64,000 nucleotides of DNA from Schauerella aestuarii. GTDB taxonomy: Bacteria; Pseudomonadota; Gammaproteobacteria; Burkholderiales; Burkholderiaceae_B. The DNA lies in assembly GCF_009866805.1 (NCBI RefSeq), contig NZ_SIZW01000038.1, positions 186,001-250,000 on the forward strand. The letters run 5' to 3'. Made by a program: the position numbers and the translations under genes. Under the pieces are notes generated by a model. The model was given only the letters and a program-made list of their open reading frames with translations, made no database searches and was not told where the DNA came from. This document shows positions 52,876 through 61,490 of this stretch, one piece after another (the first letter of the stretch is position 1; each line of letters starts with the position of its first letter).

Positions 52876-53862
52876 ATGATGCCTGTTGTGGCAACCTCTC
52901 ACGCCCGTACGCCCCTTCTCGCCGACCAAGCCGTGCACTGGCTCTTGCTGCTGCGGTCGGACCATGCCGATGAGAAGGACAGGATCGCGTTCGATGAGTG
53001 GCGACGTGCCGATACCCGTCACGAAAAAGCGTGGCAGGACCTTGCCGCAGGCCTGGGCCACAGCTTCGGCCGACTTACCGAGCACTACCCCGCACCCGCT
53101 GACCTGGACGCTGACGACGTCACTCACCATCCGATGCAATGGCGCAGGCGGTTCCTGCAAACCGCCGTAGGTGGCTTATCGCTTGCCGGCATCGCAGCGG
53201 CCGTCAATCTGCGTTACCCCCTGGAGGGCGTCGACGCCGACCACGTCACGGCCACGCGCCAGCGGCGCCAGGTCGCCCTGCAAGACGGCAGCCGGCTCCT
53301 GCTCGACGCACGCTCGGTGGTCGACATCGACTTCAGCGAAGGTGCGCGGCATATCCATCTACGCCAGGGCGCCATCCGTGCCGTGGTGGCACCGGATACC
53401 CAGCGGCCTTTTGCGGTTCACACTGCAGAGGGCTCGGTGCGCGCATTGGGCACCGACTATATGGTGCGCCAGGAAATGCAGCGCACGCTGGTGGCGGTGC
53501 ACAAACATTCAGTTGAAATCGTCACGCGATCCGGCGCGCGCGGCACCGTTACGGCAGGCGTCGGCGCGCGATTCGACGCCGCCATGGTCGATCAGCCTCG
53601 CGACGCGCTGATCGACGAGGCCGCCTGGGAGCACGGGATGGTGACGGTGCGCGGCCGCCCGCTGGCCGACATCGTCAGTGCCCTGCGGCCTTATCACTAC
53701 GGGATGCTGCGGATTTCCGCAGCGGCGGGTGCGGTGCGAGTGTCCGGCACCTTCTCGCTTGACGATCCGCTCGCCACGTTGGCCTTGCTGGCCGACGCTT
53801 TGCCGATTACGCTCACCCAATACACGCCATTGATCGTTTTGATCGAGCGTCGTACGGCATAA
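52876..53862 (+). CDS. FecR family anti-sigma/sigma-regulator protein, orphan
   Basis: FecR-type regulator of about 328 aa. The N-terminal DUF4880 region (ADQAVHWLLLLRSDHADEKD, EWRRADTRHEKAWQDL) would bind an ECF sigma factor. A hydrophobic segment after residue 90 is preceded by twin arginines (WRRRFLQTAVGGLSLAGIAA), the Tat-type anchor known for FecR proteins. The periplasmic FecR domain follows (VALQDGSRLLLDARSVVDID, RPFAVHTAEGSVRALGTDY). The ATG at 52876 is preferred; an upstream in-frame region up to 52738 lacks similarity. No fecI-like sigma gene or TonB receptor is adjacent. Confidence 0.88.
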   Translation: MMPVVATSHARTPLLADQAVHWLLLLRSDHADEKDRIAFDEWRRADTRHEKAWQDLAAGLGHSFGRLTEHYPAPADLDADDVTHHPMQWRRRFLQTAVGGLSLAGIAAAVNLRYPLEGVDADHVTATRQRRQVALQDGSRLLLDARSVVDIDFSEGARHIHLRQGAIRAVVAPDTQRPFAVHTAEGSVRALGTDYMVRQEMQRTLVAVHKHSVEIVTRSGARGTVTAGVGARFDAAMVDQPRDALIDEAAWEHGMVTVRGRPLADIVSALRPYHYGMLRISAAAGAVRVSGTFSLDDPLATLALLADALPITLTQYTPLIVLIERRTA

Positions 53863-53918
53863 GCACCACAAAATCGCCCCCACAACGGGCATTTGCGCCC
53901 CAATCGGCCGACAAGCTA

Positions 53919-53946
53919 TTGCAATCGGGGCCAAACTTGCTATACT
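53919..53946 (+). promoter_or_regulatory. Probable sigma-70 promoter of rpsT
   Basis: TTGCAA (53919-53924), a 16-bp spacer and TATACT (53941-53946) lie 36 bp before the rpsT ATG, giving a short leader. This is a good match to the sigma-70 consensus. Confidence 0.65.
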
Positions 53947-53981
53947 TTTCTGCTTTGCCGAATTCAACTTTCTAAAGACAC

Positions 53982-54245
53982 ATGGCCAATACTGCCCAAG
54001 CCCGCAAGCGCGCCCGCCAATCAGTCGAGCGCAACAAGCACAACTCGAGCCTGCGCTCGATGCTGCGCACCTCGATCAAGCGTGTGCGTCAAGCTATCGC
54101 CGCTGGTGACAAGGCTGCCGCAACTGAAGTGTTCCAAAAAGCCACCAGCGTCATCGACCGCGTGGCCGACAAGAACATCATTCACAAGAACAAAGCTGCT
54201 CGCCACAAGAGCCGCTTGGCTGCCGCCGTCAAGGCAATCGCCTGA
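53982..54245 (+). CDS. rpsT: 30S ribosomal protein S20
   Basis: Small basic 16S rRNA-binding protein of 87 aa. [20 protein letters not shown] and [17 protein letters not shown] are the universal S20 pattern, and the length is normal. It is preceded by its own promoter and followed by an intrinsic terminator, so it is monocistronic. Confidence 0.98.
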   Translation: MANTAQARKRARQSVERNKHNSSLRSMLRTSIKRVRQAIAAGDKAAATEVFQKATSVIDRVADKNIIHKNKAARHKSRLAAAVKAIA

Positions 54246-54390
54246 TAAGGCGGATGTCCGCGCAACCGTCGTCACGCTGCCGTCGTTCGCTCGACGCCGT
54301 GCCGACGATCAACCGGACGTTCTGAATTCGGCAAGCCATTGCCGGTGCCCAAACATCGGCTGCGTAAAACGCATTGCTGCGCCAGCGCAA

Positions 54391-54418
54391 GAAAAGACGC
54401 CTACATGGCGTCTTTTTT
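54391..54418 (+). terminator. Rho-independent terminator of rpsT
   Basis: AAAAGACGCC pairs with GGCGTCTTTT around a 5-nt loop and runs into TTTTTT, 145 bp after the rpsT stop and 57 bp before the next gene. Confidence 0.9.
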
Positions 54419-54474
54419 CATGGGCGCGTCGAGATAGAATCGGTCTTCACTCAACGAAGAAGGGTTCTTTTTCC

Positions 54475-55428
54475 ATGACTGCCAAGCCCCGCGTGATCCA
54501 GGTCGGCAACTACGCCGGCTCGCCCTCCGCCAACGAACGACTCGCCGAGTCTTACGACATCTTCCCGCTCTGGAAAGCGGACGATCGCGCGGCAGCGCTC
54601 AAGGCGTCAGGCGCCGGTGTCGAAGCGCTGGTCACTTCGGCGACCTACGGCTGCGATGCCGCCACCATGGACGCCCTGCCCGACTTGAAAGCCATTTGCA
54701 GTTGGGGGGTCGGCTACGAAACCATCGACGTCGAGGCGGCCAAAAAGCGGGGCATCCAGGTCAGCAACACACCCGATGTGCTGACGGACTGCGTGGCCGA
54801 TCTTGCGTGGGGCCTGCTCATCGCGCAAGCCCGCCGCATCGGCGAAGGCGAGCGCTTCGTCCGCGCCGGACGCTGGGGTCAGGTACACGGCAGCATCCCA
54901 CTGGGATCGCGCGTATCCGGCAAGAAGCTGGGCGTGGTCGGGCTGGGCCGCATTGGCGAGGCCATCGCCCGCCGCGGCCTGGGCTTCGACATGGATGTGC
55001 GCTATCACAATCGGCGCGAACGCAAGGATGTCGACTATGGCTACGAAGCGTCGCTTGAGTCGCTCGCCAAGTGGGCTGATTTCCTGGTGGTCGCCACTGT
55101 GGGCGGTCCGGAAACGCGTGGCCTGATTTCGAAAGCTGTACTCGAGGCGCTCGGCCCCGAAGGCGTCATCATCAACATCGCGCGCGGCCCGGTCATCGAC
55201 GAAACCGCGCTGGTCGAAGCACTGCAAAACGGCAAGCTCGGCGGCGCGGCGCTGGATGTGTTCGAGGCCGAGCCCAAGGTGCCGGCATTCCTGCGCGAAA
55301 CCGACAAGGCTGTTGTGTTGCCCCACATCGGCAGTGCAACGCGCGAAACGCGGCTGGACATGGAAAACCTGATGCTGGACAACCTGAAGGCGTATTTCGA
55401 TACGGGCAAGGTCGTCACGCCGGTCTAA
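54475..55428 (+). CDS. D-2-hydroxyacid dehydrogenase (glyoxylate/hydroxypyruvate reductase-like)
   Basis: NAD(P)-dependent dehydrogenase of 317 aa. The substrate domain has CSWGVGYETIDVEAAKKRGI and VSNTPDVLTDCVADLAWGL. The cofactor motif is KLGVVGLGRIGEAIARRG, the catalytic Arg is in INIARGPVIDETAL, the Glu in DVFEAEPKVP and the His in VVLPHIGSATRETR. The pattern fits GhrB/hydroxypyruvate-reductase relatives. The ATG at 54475 is preceded by AAGAAGGGTTC, with the SD about 10 nt away. A strong terminator lies upstream, so it has its own promoter. Confidence 0.92.
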   Translation: MTAKPRVIQVGNYAGSPSANERLAESYDIFPLWKADDRAAALKASGAGVEALVTSATYGCDAATMDALPDLKAICSWGVGYETIDVEAAKKRGIQVSNTPDVLTDCVADLAWGLLIAQARRIGEGERFVRAGRWGQVHGSIPLGSRVSGKKLGVVGLGRIGEAIARRGLGFDMDVRYHNRRERKDVDYGYEASLESLAKWADFLVVATVGGPETRGLISKAVLEALGPEGVIINIARGPVIDETALVEALQNGKLGGAALDVFEAEPKVPAFLRETDKAVVLPHIGSATRETRLDMENLMLDNLKAYFDTGKVVTPV

Positions 55429-55450
55429 GGTGACCTGCACGGTGACCTGC
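55429..55450 (+). repeat. Tandem 10-12-bp direct repeat
   Basis: GGTGACCTGCAC at 55429-55440 is followed directly by GGTGACCTGC at 55441-55450. It sits just after the dehydrogenase stop. Short and of unknown meaning. Confidence 0.4.
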
Positions 55451-55610
55451 TGGCCGTGTGCCGACCGAGATCGAGACCTCGCGTCGGACGCGGCCCCAGC
55501 TGGCCTAAAGGCGACGCGTGCTGCAACGCACCAGAGCGCGCCACACGGCGCGATCGACGCACGCGATAAGCCGCACCCTCACTGGGCCCGTTGCGGGCCT
55601 CAGGCAGCGT

Positions 55611-55901
55611 TTAAAGCGTGCGCGATTCGGTCTTGAGATTGTTGTCGGTGGCGAAATCGACCACGAACTTGTAGGCCAGCGGCTCGAGATCGCGCAGCCG
55701 TTCGTCGACGACGATGCCGCGCACGCCGTCGATCACCAACGGCAACACGTACGGCGAATAGGTCAGATGGCTCTTGGCCATGCCTGGGGGTTTGAATTGC
55801 GACATGACGCCGGCGAGACGCTCCGCCCAATCGCTGGGACGGAACCGTGCGCCGTCAAGCGTCACGCCGTGGATCACGAATTGTCGAACGCCTTGTGTCA
55901 T
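55611..55901 (-). CDS. DUF3579 domain protein
   Basis: Small protein of 96 aa, unknown function. VRQFVIHGVTLDGARFRPSDWAERL and the central YSPYVLPLVIDGVRGIVVD match DUF3579, a family largely confined to betaproteobacteria and usually found next to argD/argF, as here. It diverges from argD, sharing a 139-bp promoter region. Confidence 0.85.
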   Translation of the reverse strand: MTQGVRQFVIHGVTLDGARFRPSDWAERLAGVMSQFKPPGMAKSHLTYSPYVLPLVIDGVRGIVVDERLRDLEPLAYKFVVDFATDNNLKTESRTL

Positions 55902-56040
55902 AGTCTACCGATGGCCTCCTGCGCGCCGATCATCCGGCACTTCGAACCTGTGGCCCGCGCCGCGGATTGTATATGATTGACCCTTTTCGGGCCTTGCACG
56001 CCTCAATCCGGACGGCGTGCAGCTTTTTGTGGAGTACAAC

Positions 56041-57216
56041 GTGTCCTCACCGCTCATCTCGATCTACTCTCGTCTTCCCGTGGCGTTTACGCACGGCGAA
56101 GGGGTCTGGCTATGGGATGCGCAGGGGCGACGATATCTCGATGGCCTGGCGGGTATCGGCGTGTCGTGTCTTGGACATGCGCATCCCAGGTTGGTTGCCG
56201 CCATCAGCGAGCAAGCCGCGCGCGTCATTCACACGTCCAACATCTACGAGGTGCCGCAGCAAACCGCGCTGGCCGAGCGCATCGCGCAGTTGTCAGGCAT
56301 GGAAGAAGTGGCGTTTGCCAATAGCGGCTCGGAGGCCAATGAGGCAGCGATCAAACTCGCCCGCTATCACGGCTACAAAAACGGCAATACCCACGCCCAC
56401 ATCATCACGATGGACTCGTCGTGGCATGGCCGCACGCTCGGCACATTGGCCGCCACGGGCAGCGAAAAGGCGCGCAAGGGCTTTGAACCGCTGCCTACCG
56501 GCTTCATCCAGGTCAAGTACAACGATCTCGATGCCGTGGCGCAAGCCGGCGACCGCGAGCCGCGCGTCAATGCCGTCCTGCTCGAAGTGCTGCAAGGCGA
56601 AGGCGGCATTCGCCCGTCAGACATCTCCTACCTCCAGGCCCTGCGCAAGCTGTGCACCGAGCGCGGCTGGCTGCTGATGATTGATGAAGTGCAATCGGGC
56701 ATCGGTCGTACCGGCAAATGGTTTGCACACCAATGGGCCGATATCAAGCCGGACGTGATGACGCTGGCCAAAGGGCTAGGCGGCGGCGTACCGATCGGTG
56801 CCATGGTCGCGACGGGGCCCGCCGCCAATGTGCTCACCCCCGGCAGTCACGGCACCACCTTTGGTGGCGGACCGCTGGTGTGCGCGGCCGGCCTGGCTGT
56901 GCTGGATACGCTCGAACAGGATCGACTGCTGGCCAACGCCGAAACCGTAGGCGCCCATCTGCATCGCCGCCTGGAAGAAGGCCTGGCCGACGTGGCCGGC
57001 GTGAACGAGGTACGCGGCTGGGGCTTGATGCTGGGCATCGAGCTCGACCGTCCCTGCGGCGTGCTGGTTACGCGTGCGCTCGAGGCCGGCCTCTTGATCA
57101 ACGTCACGCGTGACCGCGTAGTGCGCCTGTTGCCGCCCCTGATCTTGACGAGCGATCAAGCCGATCAACTGGCCGAAATCCTCATTCCGCTCATCAAACA
57201 ATTCCTCGCCGAATAA
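56041..57216 (+). CDS. argD: Acetylornithine aminotransferase
   Basis: PLP enzyme of arginine (and possibly lysine) synthesis, 391 aa. Motifs: GEGVWLWDAQGRRYLDGLAG, EVAFANSGSEANEAAIKLAR, LMIDEVQSGIGRTGKWFAHQ, and the PLP lysine in MTLAKGLGGGVPIGAMV. The start is taken as the GTG at 56041 because GGAG lies 6 nt upstream, although reading can continue in frame to 56017. It is 23 bp upstream of argF, forming an arginine operon. Confidence 0.94.
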   Translation: MSSPLISIYSRLPVAFTHGEGVWLWDAQGRRYLDGLAGIGVSCLGHAHPRLVAAISEQAARVIHTSNIYEVPQQTALAERIAQLSGMEEVAFANSGSEANEAAIKLARYHGYKNGNTHAHIITMDSSWHGRTLGTLAATGSEKARKGFEPLPTGFIQVKYNDLDAVAQAGDREPRVNAVLLEVLQGEGGIRPSDISYLQALRKLCTERGWLLMIDEVQSGIGRTGKWFAHQWADIKPDVMTLAKGLGGGVPIGAMVATGPAANVLTPGSHGTTFGGGPLVCAAGLAVLDTLEQDRLLANAETVGAHLHRRLEEGLADVAGVNEVRGWGLMLGIELDRPCGVLVTRALEAGLLINVTRDRVVRLLPPLILTSDQADQLAEILIPLIKQFLAE

Positions 57217-57239
57217 AAACGCATAAAGCAACGATCATC

Positions 57240-58178
57240 ATGACTCCCCCTACGCCTACTACCGGCCCGCTGCGGCATTTCCTTCAACTGCGCGACCTAT
57301 CGGCCGCAGAACTGAGCTATGTGCTCGAACGCGCTCGCGTCATCAAAGACAAATTCAAGCGCTACGAGCCCCACCTCACGCTGCATGACCGCACCCTCGC
57401 GATGGTGTTCGAGAAGGCCAGCACTCGCACGCGCGTGTCGTTCGAAGCCGGCATGTATCAAATGGGCGGCTCGGTGATTCACCTCACCACCAACGACTCG
57501 CAATTGGGCCGCTCCGAACCGATCGAAGACACCGCCCGCGTCATTTCGCGCATGGTCGATGTCATCATGATCCGCACGTTCGAACAAGAACGCATCGAGC
57601 GCTTCGCTGCCCATTCTCGCGTGCCGGTCATCAACGGTCTGACAAACGAATTTCACCCCTGCCAGATCGTGGCGGACATCTTCACGTTCATCGAGCATCG
57701 CGGTGCCATCGCCGGCAAAACGGTGGCCTGGATCGGCGACGCCAACAACATGTCCTACACGTGGCTGCAAGCTGCCGAAATGCTCGGCTTCACGCTGCAT
57801 GTGTCGACGCCCCCCGGCTATGAACTCGACGCCGCTCGCATCGGCACCCCTGCCCCAGGCGTGCTGAAGCAGTTCGACGACCCACTCGAAGCCTGCCGCG
57901 GCGCGCATCTGGTCACCACCGACGTGTGGACCAGCATGGGCTACGAAGATGAAAACGCCGAACGCCTGAAAGCCTTTGCCGACTGGTGCGTGGATGCCGA
58001 GTTGATGGCGGCGGCCGATCCGCAAGCACTCTTCATGCATTGCCTGCCAGCACATCGCGGTGAAGAGGTCACCGGCGAAGTGATCGACGGCCCGCAAAGC
58101 GTGGTGTGGGATGAAGCCGAGAACCGGCTGCATGCACAGAAAGCGTTGATGGAATTCCTGTTGCTCGGCCGTTTGTAA
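57240..58178 (+). CDS. argF: Ornithine carbamoyltransferase
   Basis: Makes citrulline from ornithine and carbamoyl phosphate, 312 aa. The carbamoyl-phosphate loop is FEKASTRTRVSFEAGMYQMG, with HPCQIVADIFTF for ornithine-side binding, WIGDANNMSYTWLQAAEML, and the C-terminal FMHCLPAHRGEEVT. It is co-directional with argD 23 bp away. Confidence 0.97.
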   Translation: MTPPTPTTGPLRHFLQLRDLSAAELSYVLERARVIKDKFKRYEPHLTLHDRTLAMVFEKASTRTRVSFEAGMYQMGGSVIHLTTNDSQLGRSEPIEDTARVISRMVDVIMIRTFEQERIERFAAHSRVPVINGLTNEFHPCQIVADIFTFIEHRGAIAGKTVAWIGDANNMSYTWLQAAEMLGFTLHVSTPPGYELDAARIGTPAPGVLKQFDDPLEACRGAHLVTTDVWTSMGYEDENAERLKAFADWCVDAELMAAADPQALFMHCLPAHRGEEVTGEVIDGPQSVVWDEAENRLHAQKALMEFLLLGRL

Positions 58179-58205
58179 GCGAAATTCCAGCTGCGTGCCG
58201 TGTGA

Positions 58206-58233
58206 CGATCCCGAGGGTCAACCCCCGGGATCG
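58206..58233. terminator. Hairpin between the convergent argF and EthD-like genes
   Basis: CGATCCCG and CGGGATCG form a perfect 8-bp stem, with inner GGG/CCC pairing, between the two converging stops. There is no clear T-run on either side. Confidence 0.5.
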
Positions 58234-58260
58234 CCATGAAAAACGACCTGCTTGTGGCGT

Positions 58261-58914
58261 CTAGCCGATCCGCTTGAACATCGTGCGCTTGGTATTGCGA
58301 AATGCCGGGCGCACTTGCGAGCTCCAATCGGTGGCGCGTACGGCCAGCCATGGCGGGCTACCGAATGTCTCGCGCGTTTCGAGGTCGTAGCACGCGTGAT
58401 AGCGCGGCCCACCCTGTTCGCACACGAAACGCCGCGCGCGTACCGTACCCGGCACGCTGGCCAGTCCGGGCAAGTGTTCGCGGTTGTACCACTCGTTGAG
58501 CGCGGCATCCTGCTCGACCACCACATCCGTCTCGACGATGTAGTGCCACGTCGCTTCCCGGCCGGCGGAGGCGCCTGGGATGTCCTGCACGATACCAAGC
58601 AGCACGAGTGCCGGCGCATCCGCATTGGTCGCATCCGGCGAGGCATCGGCACCCGCTCGATTCTCGGCTTGCGACGCCACTTGACTCAGCGCCTGGCGGA
58701 TCTGCGCCAATGGATGCGCCCATGCTTCGGCAGGCAATGCACCGGCCGGCGCGGGCTCCACGTACACATACGTTTCCGGCCCTTCCACCCCGCCATAGGC
58801 GCTCACGCGCCACTCGGGCAGCGCGGCCGACAAGGCCACCACTTCATCGGCGTGCATCACGCGACCCGCAATTTTGGCGACCAACAGGTTAGCCGGGGTC
58901 TTCAGATCAGTCAT
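58261..58914 (-). CDS. EthD-like / dimeric alpha-beta barrel protein
   Basis: Protein of about 217 aa whose C-terminal half resembles the EthD/Dabb fold: NEWYNREHLPGLASVPGTV and RARRFVCEQGGPRYHACYDL. Such domains often bind small or aromatic ligands. The N-terminal half is less clear. The ATG at 58914 is chosen over a TTG at 58920; it begins 2 bp after the stop of the CMD-family gene, the last of a four-gene operon. A catalytic role in lactone or aromatic degradation is inference. Confidence 0.7.
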   Translation of the reverse strand: MTDLKTPANLLVAKIAGRVMHADEVVALSAALPEWRVSAYGGVEGPETYVYVEPAPAGALPAEAWAHPLAQIRQALSQVASQAENRAGADASPDATNADAPALVLLGIVQDIPGASAGREATWHYIVETDVVVEQDAALNEWYNREHLPGLASVPGTVRARRFVCEQGGPRYHACYDLETRETFGSPPWLAVRATDWSSQVRPAFRNTKRTMFKRIG

Positions 58915-58916
58915 CG

Positions 58917-59444
58917 TCAATGCCCCACGCGCAGTGCGACAAGAAATCGCGACACCATGTTGTAGGCGCCCACTGTGGCCGCCAACTCGACCATGCCTTG
59001 CGGACCCAGCCGTGCCGCCAGCGGGTCGTACACCGCATCCGGAACATCGATGTCGCGCGTCATGGCATCCGTAAACCCCACGATCATGCGGTCCACATCC
59101 CCAAGCAACGCCAGGGCCTGTGATGCATCTTCGTGGCGCAACGCGTCGATGGCCGACTGCGGCATGCCGGCCGCCAGGGCATGCGGCACGTGCGCGTCGA
59201 ACTCATAAGGCGCCCGATTGAGGATCGCCACGCGCAGGATCACCAATTCCCGCTGCGATGCCGGCAGGCTCGTCTGCTGTCGGATCGCGGTCAACAGCGC
59301 CTCCCATCCCGCCACGACCGGCGGGCTGTTCAGCAGCACTTGGTACAACGGCGTAATGCGGCCACGCGACGCCATAATTCGAGCTTCATGTTCGGCCACA
59401 TCAGGCCGCGTTCCTGGCGTCACGGGTTGCACGCGAGCGGTCAT
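58917..59444 (-). CDS. Carboxymuconolactone decarboxylase family protein
   Basis: All-helical CMD/AhpD-like protein of 175 aa. The family signature is RELVILRVAILNRAPYEFDAHVPHALAAG, with the conserved Arg, Tyr and His but without the CxxC redox pair of AhpD. This places it with lactone/decarboxylase-type members rather than peroxidases. The Bug-protein gene ends 6 bp upstream and the EthD-like gene starts 2 bp downstream, so the three are almost certainly co-transcribed. Confidence 0.85.
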   Translation of the reverse strand: MTARVQPVTPGTRPDVAEHEARIMASRGRITPLYQVLLNSPPVVAGWEALLTAIRQQTSLPASQRELVILRVAILNRAPYEFDAHVPHALAAGMPQSAIDALRHEDASQALALLGDVDRMIVGFTDAMTRDIDVPDAVYDPLAARLGPQGMVELAATVGAYNMVSRFLVALRVGH

Positions 59445-59450
59445 CTAGGT

Positions 59451-60419
59451 TTACTCCGGACGAATATCGTTTTTGCGAATCACCGCGCCCCACTTCTCGC
59501 GGTCCGACTGAATCAGCGCCGCCAGTTCTTCGGGGGTCGACGGGGCGGCTTCCGCACCGAAGTCCTCAAAACGCTTGCGTGTGGCAGGATCAGCCAGTGC
59601 GGTACGTACCGCCTGATTGAGTTTGTCGATCGTTGCAGGCGGCGTGCCTGCGGGCGCCAGCAAGCCGTACCAGTTATTCGACTCGACATTCGCGATGCCC
59701 TGCTCGCTCAGTGTTTTCACGTTGGGCAACAGCGGATGCCGCTTCGGTGCTGCAATACCGAGCGGCTTGAGCTTGCCCGCCTGGATGTGACCGATCAGGC
59801 CCGGCACGTCGCCGAAGAAGCCTGTGATCTGATTGCCGAGCACATCGTTGATGACCGGCGCAGCACCTTTGTAAGGCACGTGCAGCACATTGGCTTTGCT
59901 CGACTCTTGAAACAGCGCGAGCGTGAGATGCGGAATGCTGCCCACGCCGGATGACCCGATCGCCACCGATTGCTTGCTGGCCTGCGACCGTTTGACGAAG
60001 TCGGCGGCATCGGTAGACGATTCTGCCGGATTGACCACAAACACCGTGGCGTTATTCACCACGCGCGAAATGGGCGCAAAATCCTTGGCGGCATCGTAGG
60101 GCAGGCTGGCATACAGCGACGGGCTGATGGCCACTGCGCCAACGCTCGTCAGGAACAGCACCGAGCCATCGGGCGTGGATTTCGCCACATACGACGCCGC
60201 AATGTTGCCGTTGGCGCCGGCCCGGTTTTCGACGATCACGTTCTCGCCCAGATCCTTGGATAACCGTTCAGCCAGAACCCGGCCCACCAGATCAACCGGA
60301 CCACCCGGCGGAAACGCCACCACCAACCGCACGGGTCCAGCAGCCTGTGCCGTGGCGCACGCGGCAAACACCGTGCACGTTGCAAGCGCTGCGCGCACCA
60401 ATCCTTTTATCGTCGACAT
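59451..60419 (-). CDS. Bug family tripartite tricarboxylate transporter binding protein
   Basis: Periplasmic receptor of 322 aa of the TctC/Bug type that is hugely expanded in Bordetella and relatives. The signal peptide (ALATCTVFAACATAQA, cut near residue 27) is followed by VRLVVAFPPGGPVDLVGRVL and VIVENRAGANGNIAASYVAK. The C-terminus has the LNQAVRTALADPATRKRFED pattern. No TctA/TctB membrane genes are near, which is common for Bug proteins. Ligands are usually small carboxylates, so the amidohydrolase gene upstream may act on its ligand. Confidence 0.93.
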   Translation of the reverse strand: MSTIKGLVRAALATCTVFAACATAQAAGPVRLVVAFPPGGPVDLVGRVLAERLSKDLGENVIVENRAGANGNIAASYVAKSTPDGSVLFLTSVGAVAISPSLYASLPYDAAKDFAPISRVVNNATVFVVNPAESSTDAADFVKRSQASKQSVAIGSSGVGSIPHLTLALFQESSKANVLHVPYKGAAPVINDVLGNQITGFFGDVPGLIGHIQAGKLKPLGIAAPKRHPLLPNVKTLSEQGIANVESNNWYGLLAPAGTPPATIDKLNQAVRTALADPATRKRFEDFGAEAAPSTPEELAALIQSDREKWGAVIRKNDIRPE

Positions 60420-60471
60420 GTTGTCGTCTCCTCGTTCTTGCTTTCGTTATGGGTAAAACGGTTGTAGCGGG

Positions 60472-61365
60472 TCAGTCTTCCTTGCCGAACAACCGATTGG
60501 GGTTATCCACCAGCACCCGCTGCCGCAGCGCGACATCGGGGCAGGCGTCGAAAAACGTATCCACAAGCTCGCCGTCGTCAGGCATATCGCCCGACACATT
60601 GGGATGCGGCCAGTCGGTGCCCCACAGCGCGCGATCAGGCAACGCGGCGAGGATGGCGCGCATGATGGGCACACCTTCGGCGAAAGGCCTTTTACCGCTG
60701 GCGATGCGATCCACGCCCGACACCTTCACCCAGGCATTGCTCACGTCGCTCAGGGCGCAGAGTGCTTGCACATCAGGATGATCGGCCCCGTCGGCGGCCC
60801 GCACGCGCGCCATGTGATCGATGACGAACGGCACCGGCAACTGCTGCAGCAGCGGCAGCCAGTCGCGTAGCGATGCGCCGTCGAGATGGACGGCCACATG
60901 CCAACCGAACGGTGCCACAAGGCTCGCGATGCGCTCGACCACGGCACGCTCAGGCGGCTCGCCCAGATGCTTGACGAAATTGAACCGCACGCCACGGATG
61001 CCGCCGGCATGCAACTGCGCCACCGTCTCGCGATCGGCATCGGGAGCCAGCAATCCCACCCCGCGATAGCGGCCGCCGCTTGCGGCAATCGCCGCCAGCA
61101 ACGCGCCGTGGTCGGTGCCATGACACGCGGCCTGAACGATGACCGCCCGCGCGACGCCGAGCGCCGCGTGCAATGCCGCCAATTTTTCGTACGGCGCATC
61201 AGGCGGCGTGTAGCGGCGGTCGGCAGCAAACGGAAATTGCGCCACCGGCCCGAAAACATGGCAATGGCAATCCCAGGTGCCCTGCGGCAGGGCATGTTGC
61301 GGCGTCTGGATGGCGGCAAGCGGCGGGCGGCAATCGGTCAATGCAGGCTCCTGGAAAACCGCCAT
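60472..61365 (-). CDS. Amidohydrolase_2 family protein (LigI / lactonase-like)
   Basis: TIM-barrel metal hydrolase of 297 aa. WDCHCHVFGP gives the HxH metal site. VRFNFVKHLGEPP, WHVAVHLDGASLRDW and VIDHMARVRAADG provide further ligands, and LWGTDWPHPN the catalytic Asp. The FNFVK segment resembles 2-pyrone-4,6-dicarboxylate hydrolase (LigI) and sulfomuconolactone hydrolase. Its first gene position and divergence from a LysR gene suggest an inducible lactone or aromatic-acid degradation operon. The ATG at 61365 was chosen by family N-terminus; its ribosome-binding site is weak. Confidence 0.85.
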   Translation of the reverse strand: MAVFQEPALTDCRPPLAAIQTPQHALPQGTWDCHCHVFGPVAQFPFAADRRYTPPDAPYEKLAALHAALGVARAVIVQAACHGTDHGALLAAIAASGGRYRGVGLLAPDADRETVAQLHAGGIRGVRFNFVKHLGEPPERAVVERIASLVAPFGWHVAVHLDGASLRDWLPLLQQLPVPFVIDHMARVRAADGADHPDVQALCALSDVSNAWVKVSGVDRIASGKRPFAEGVPIMRAILAALPDRALWGTDWPHPNVSGDMPDDGELVDTFFDACPDVALRQRVLVDNPNRLFGKED

Positions 61366-61403
61366 GCTGCGCTTCGCCGCACGCGAATACAATGCGATAA
61401 CCG

Positions 61404-61417
61404 ATATTTCTGATATA
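61404..61417. promoter_or_regulatory. LysR-type T-N11-A dyad
   Basis: ATAT, TTCTG, ATAT (61404-61416) forms an interrupted dyad, and 61405-61417 reads T-N11-A, the typical LysR box. It lies in the 125-bp AT-rich gap between the divergent lysR and amidohydrolase genes. Confidence 0.55.
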
Positions 61418-61490
61418 ACAAAATCAAATAACTTAACAGGCCACCTGCTGCGCCCTACCCGCCCGATCGCAGCATTCACCCTCTCGTCCC

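Noticed and set aside
53893-54474. In-frame upstream extension of the 2-hydroxyacid dehydrogenase through rpsT
   Set aside because: It would overlap the certain rpsT gene and cross a strong terminator; the family N-terminus and an SD support the start at 54475.
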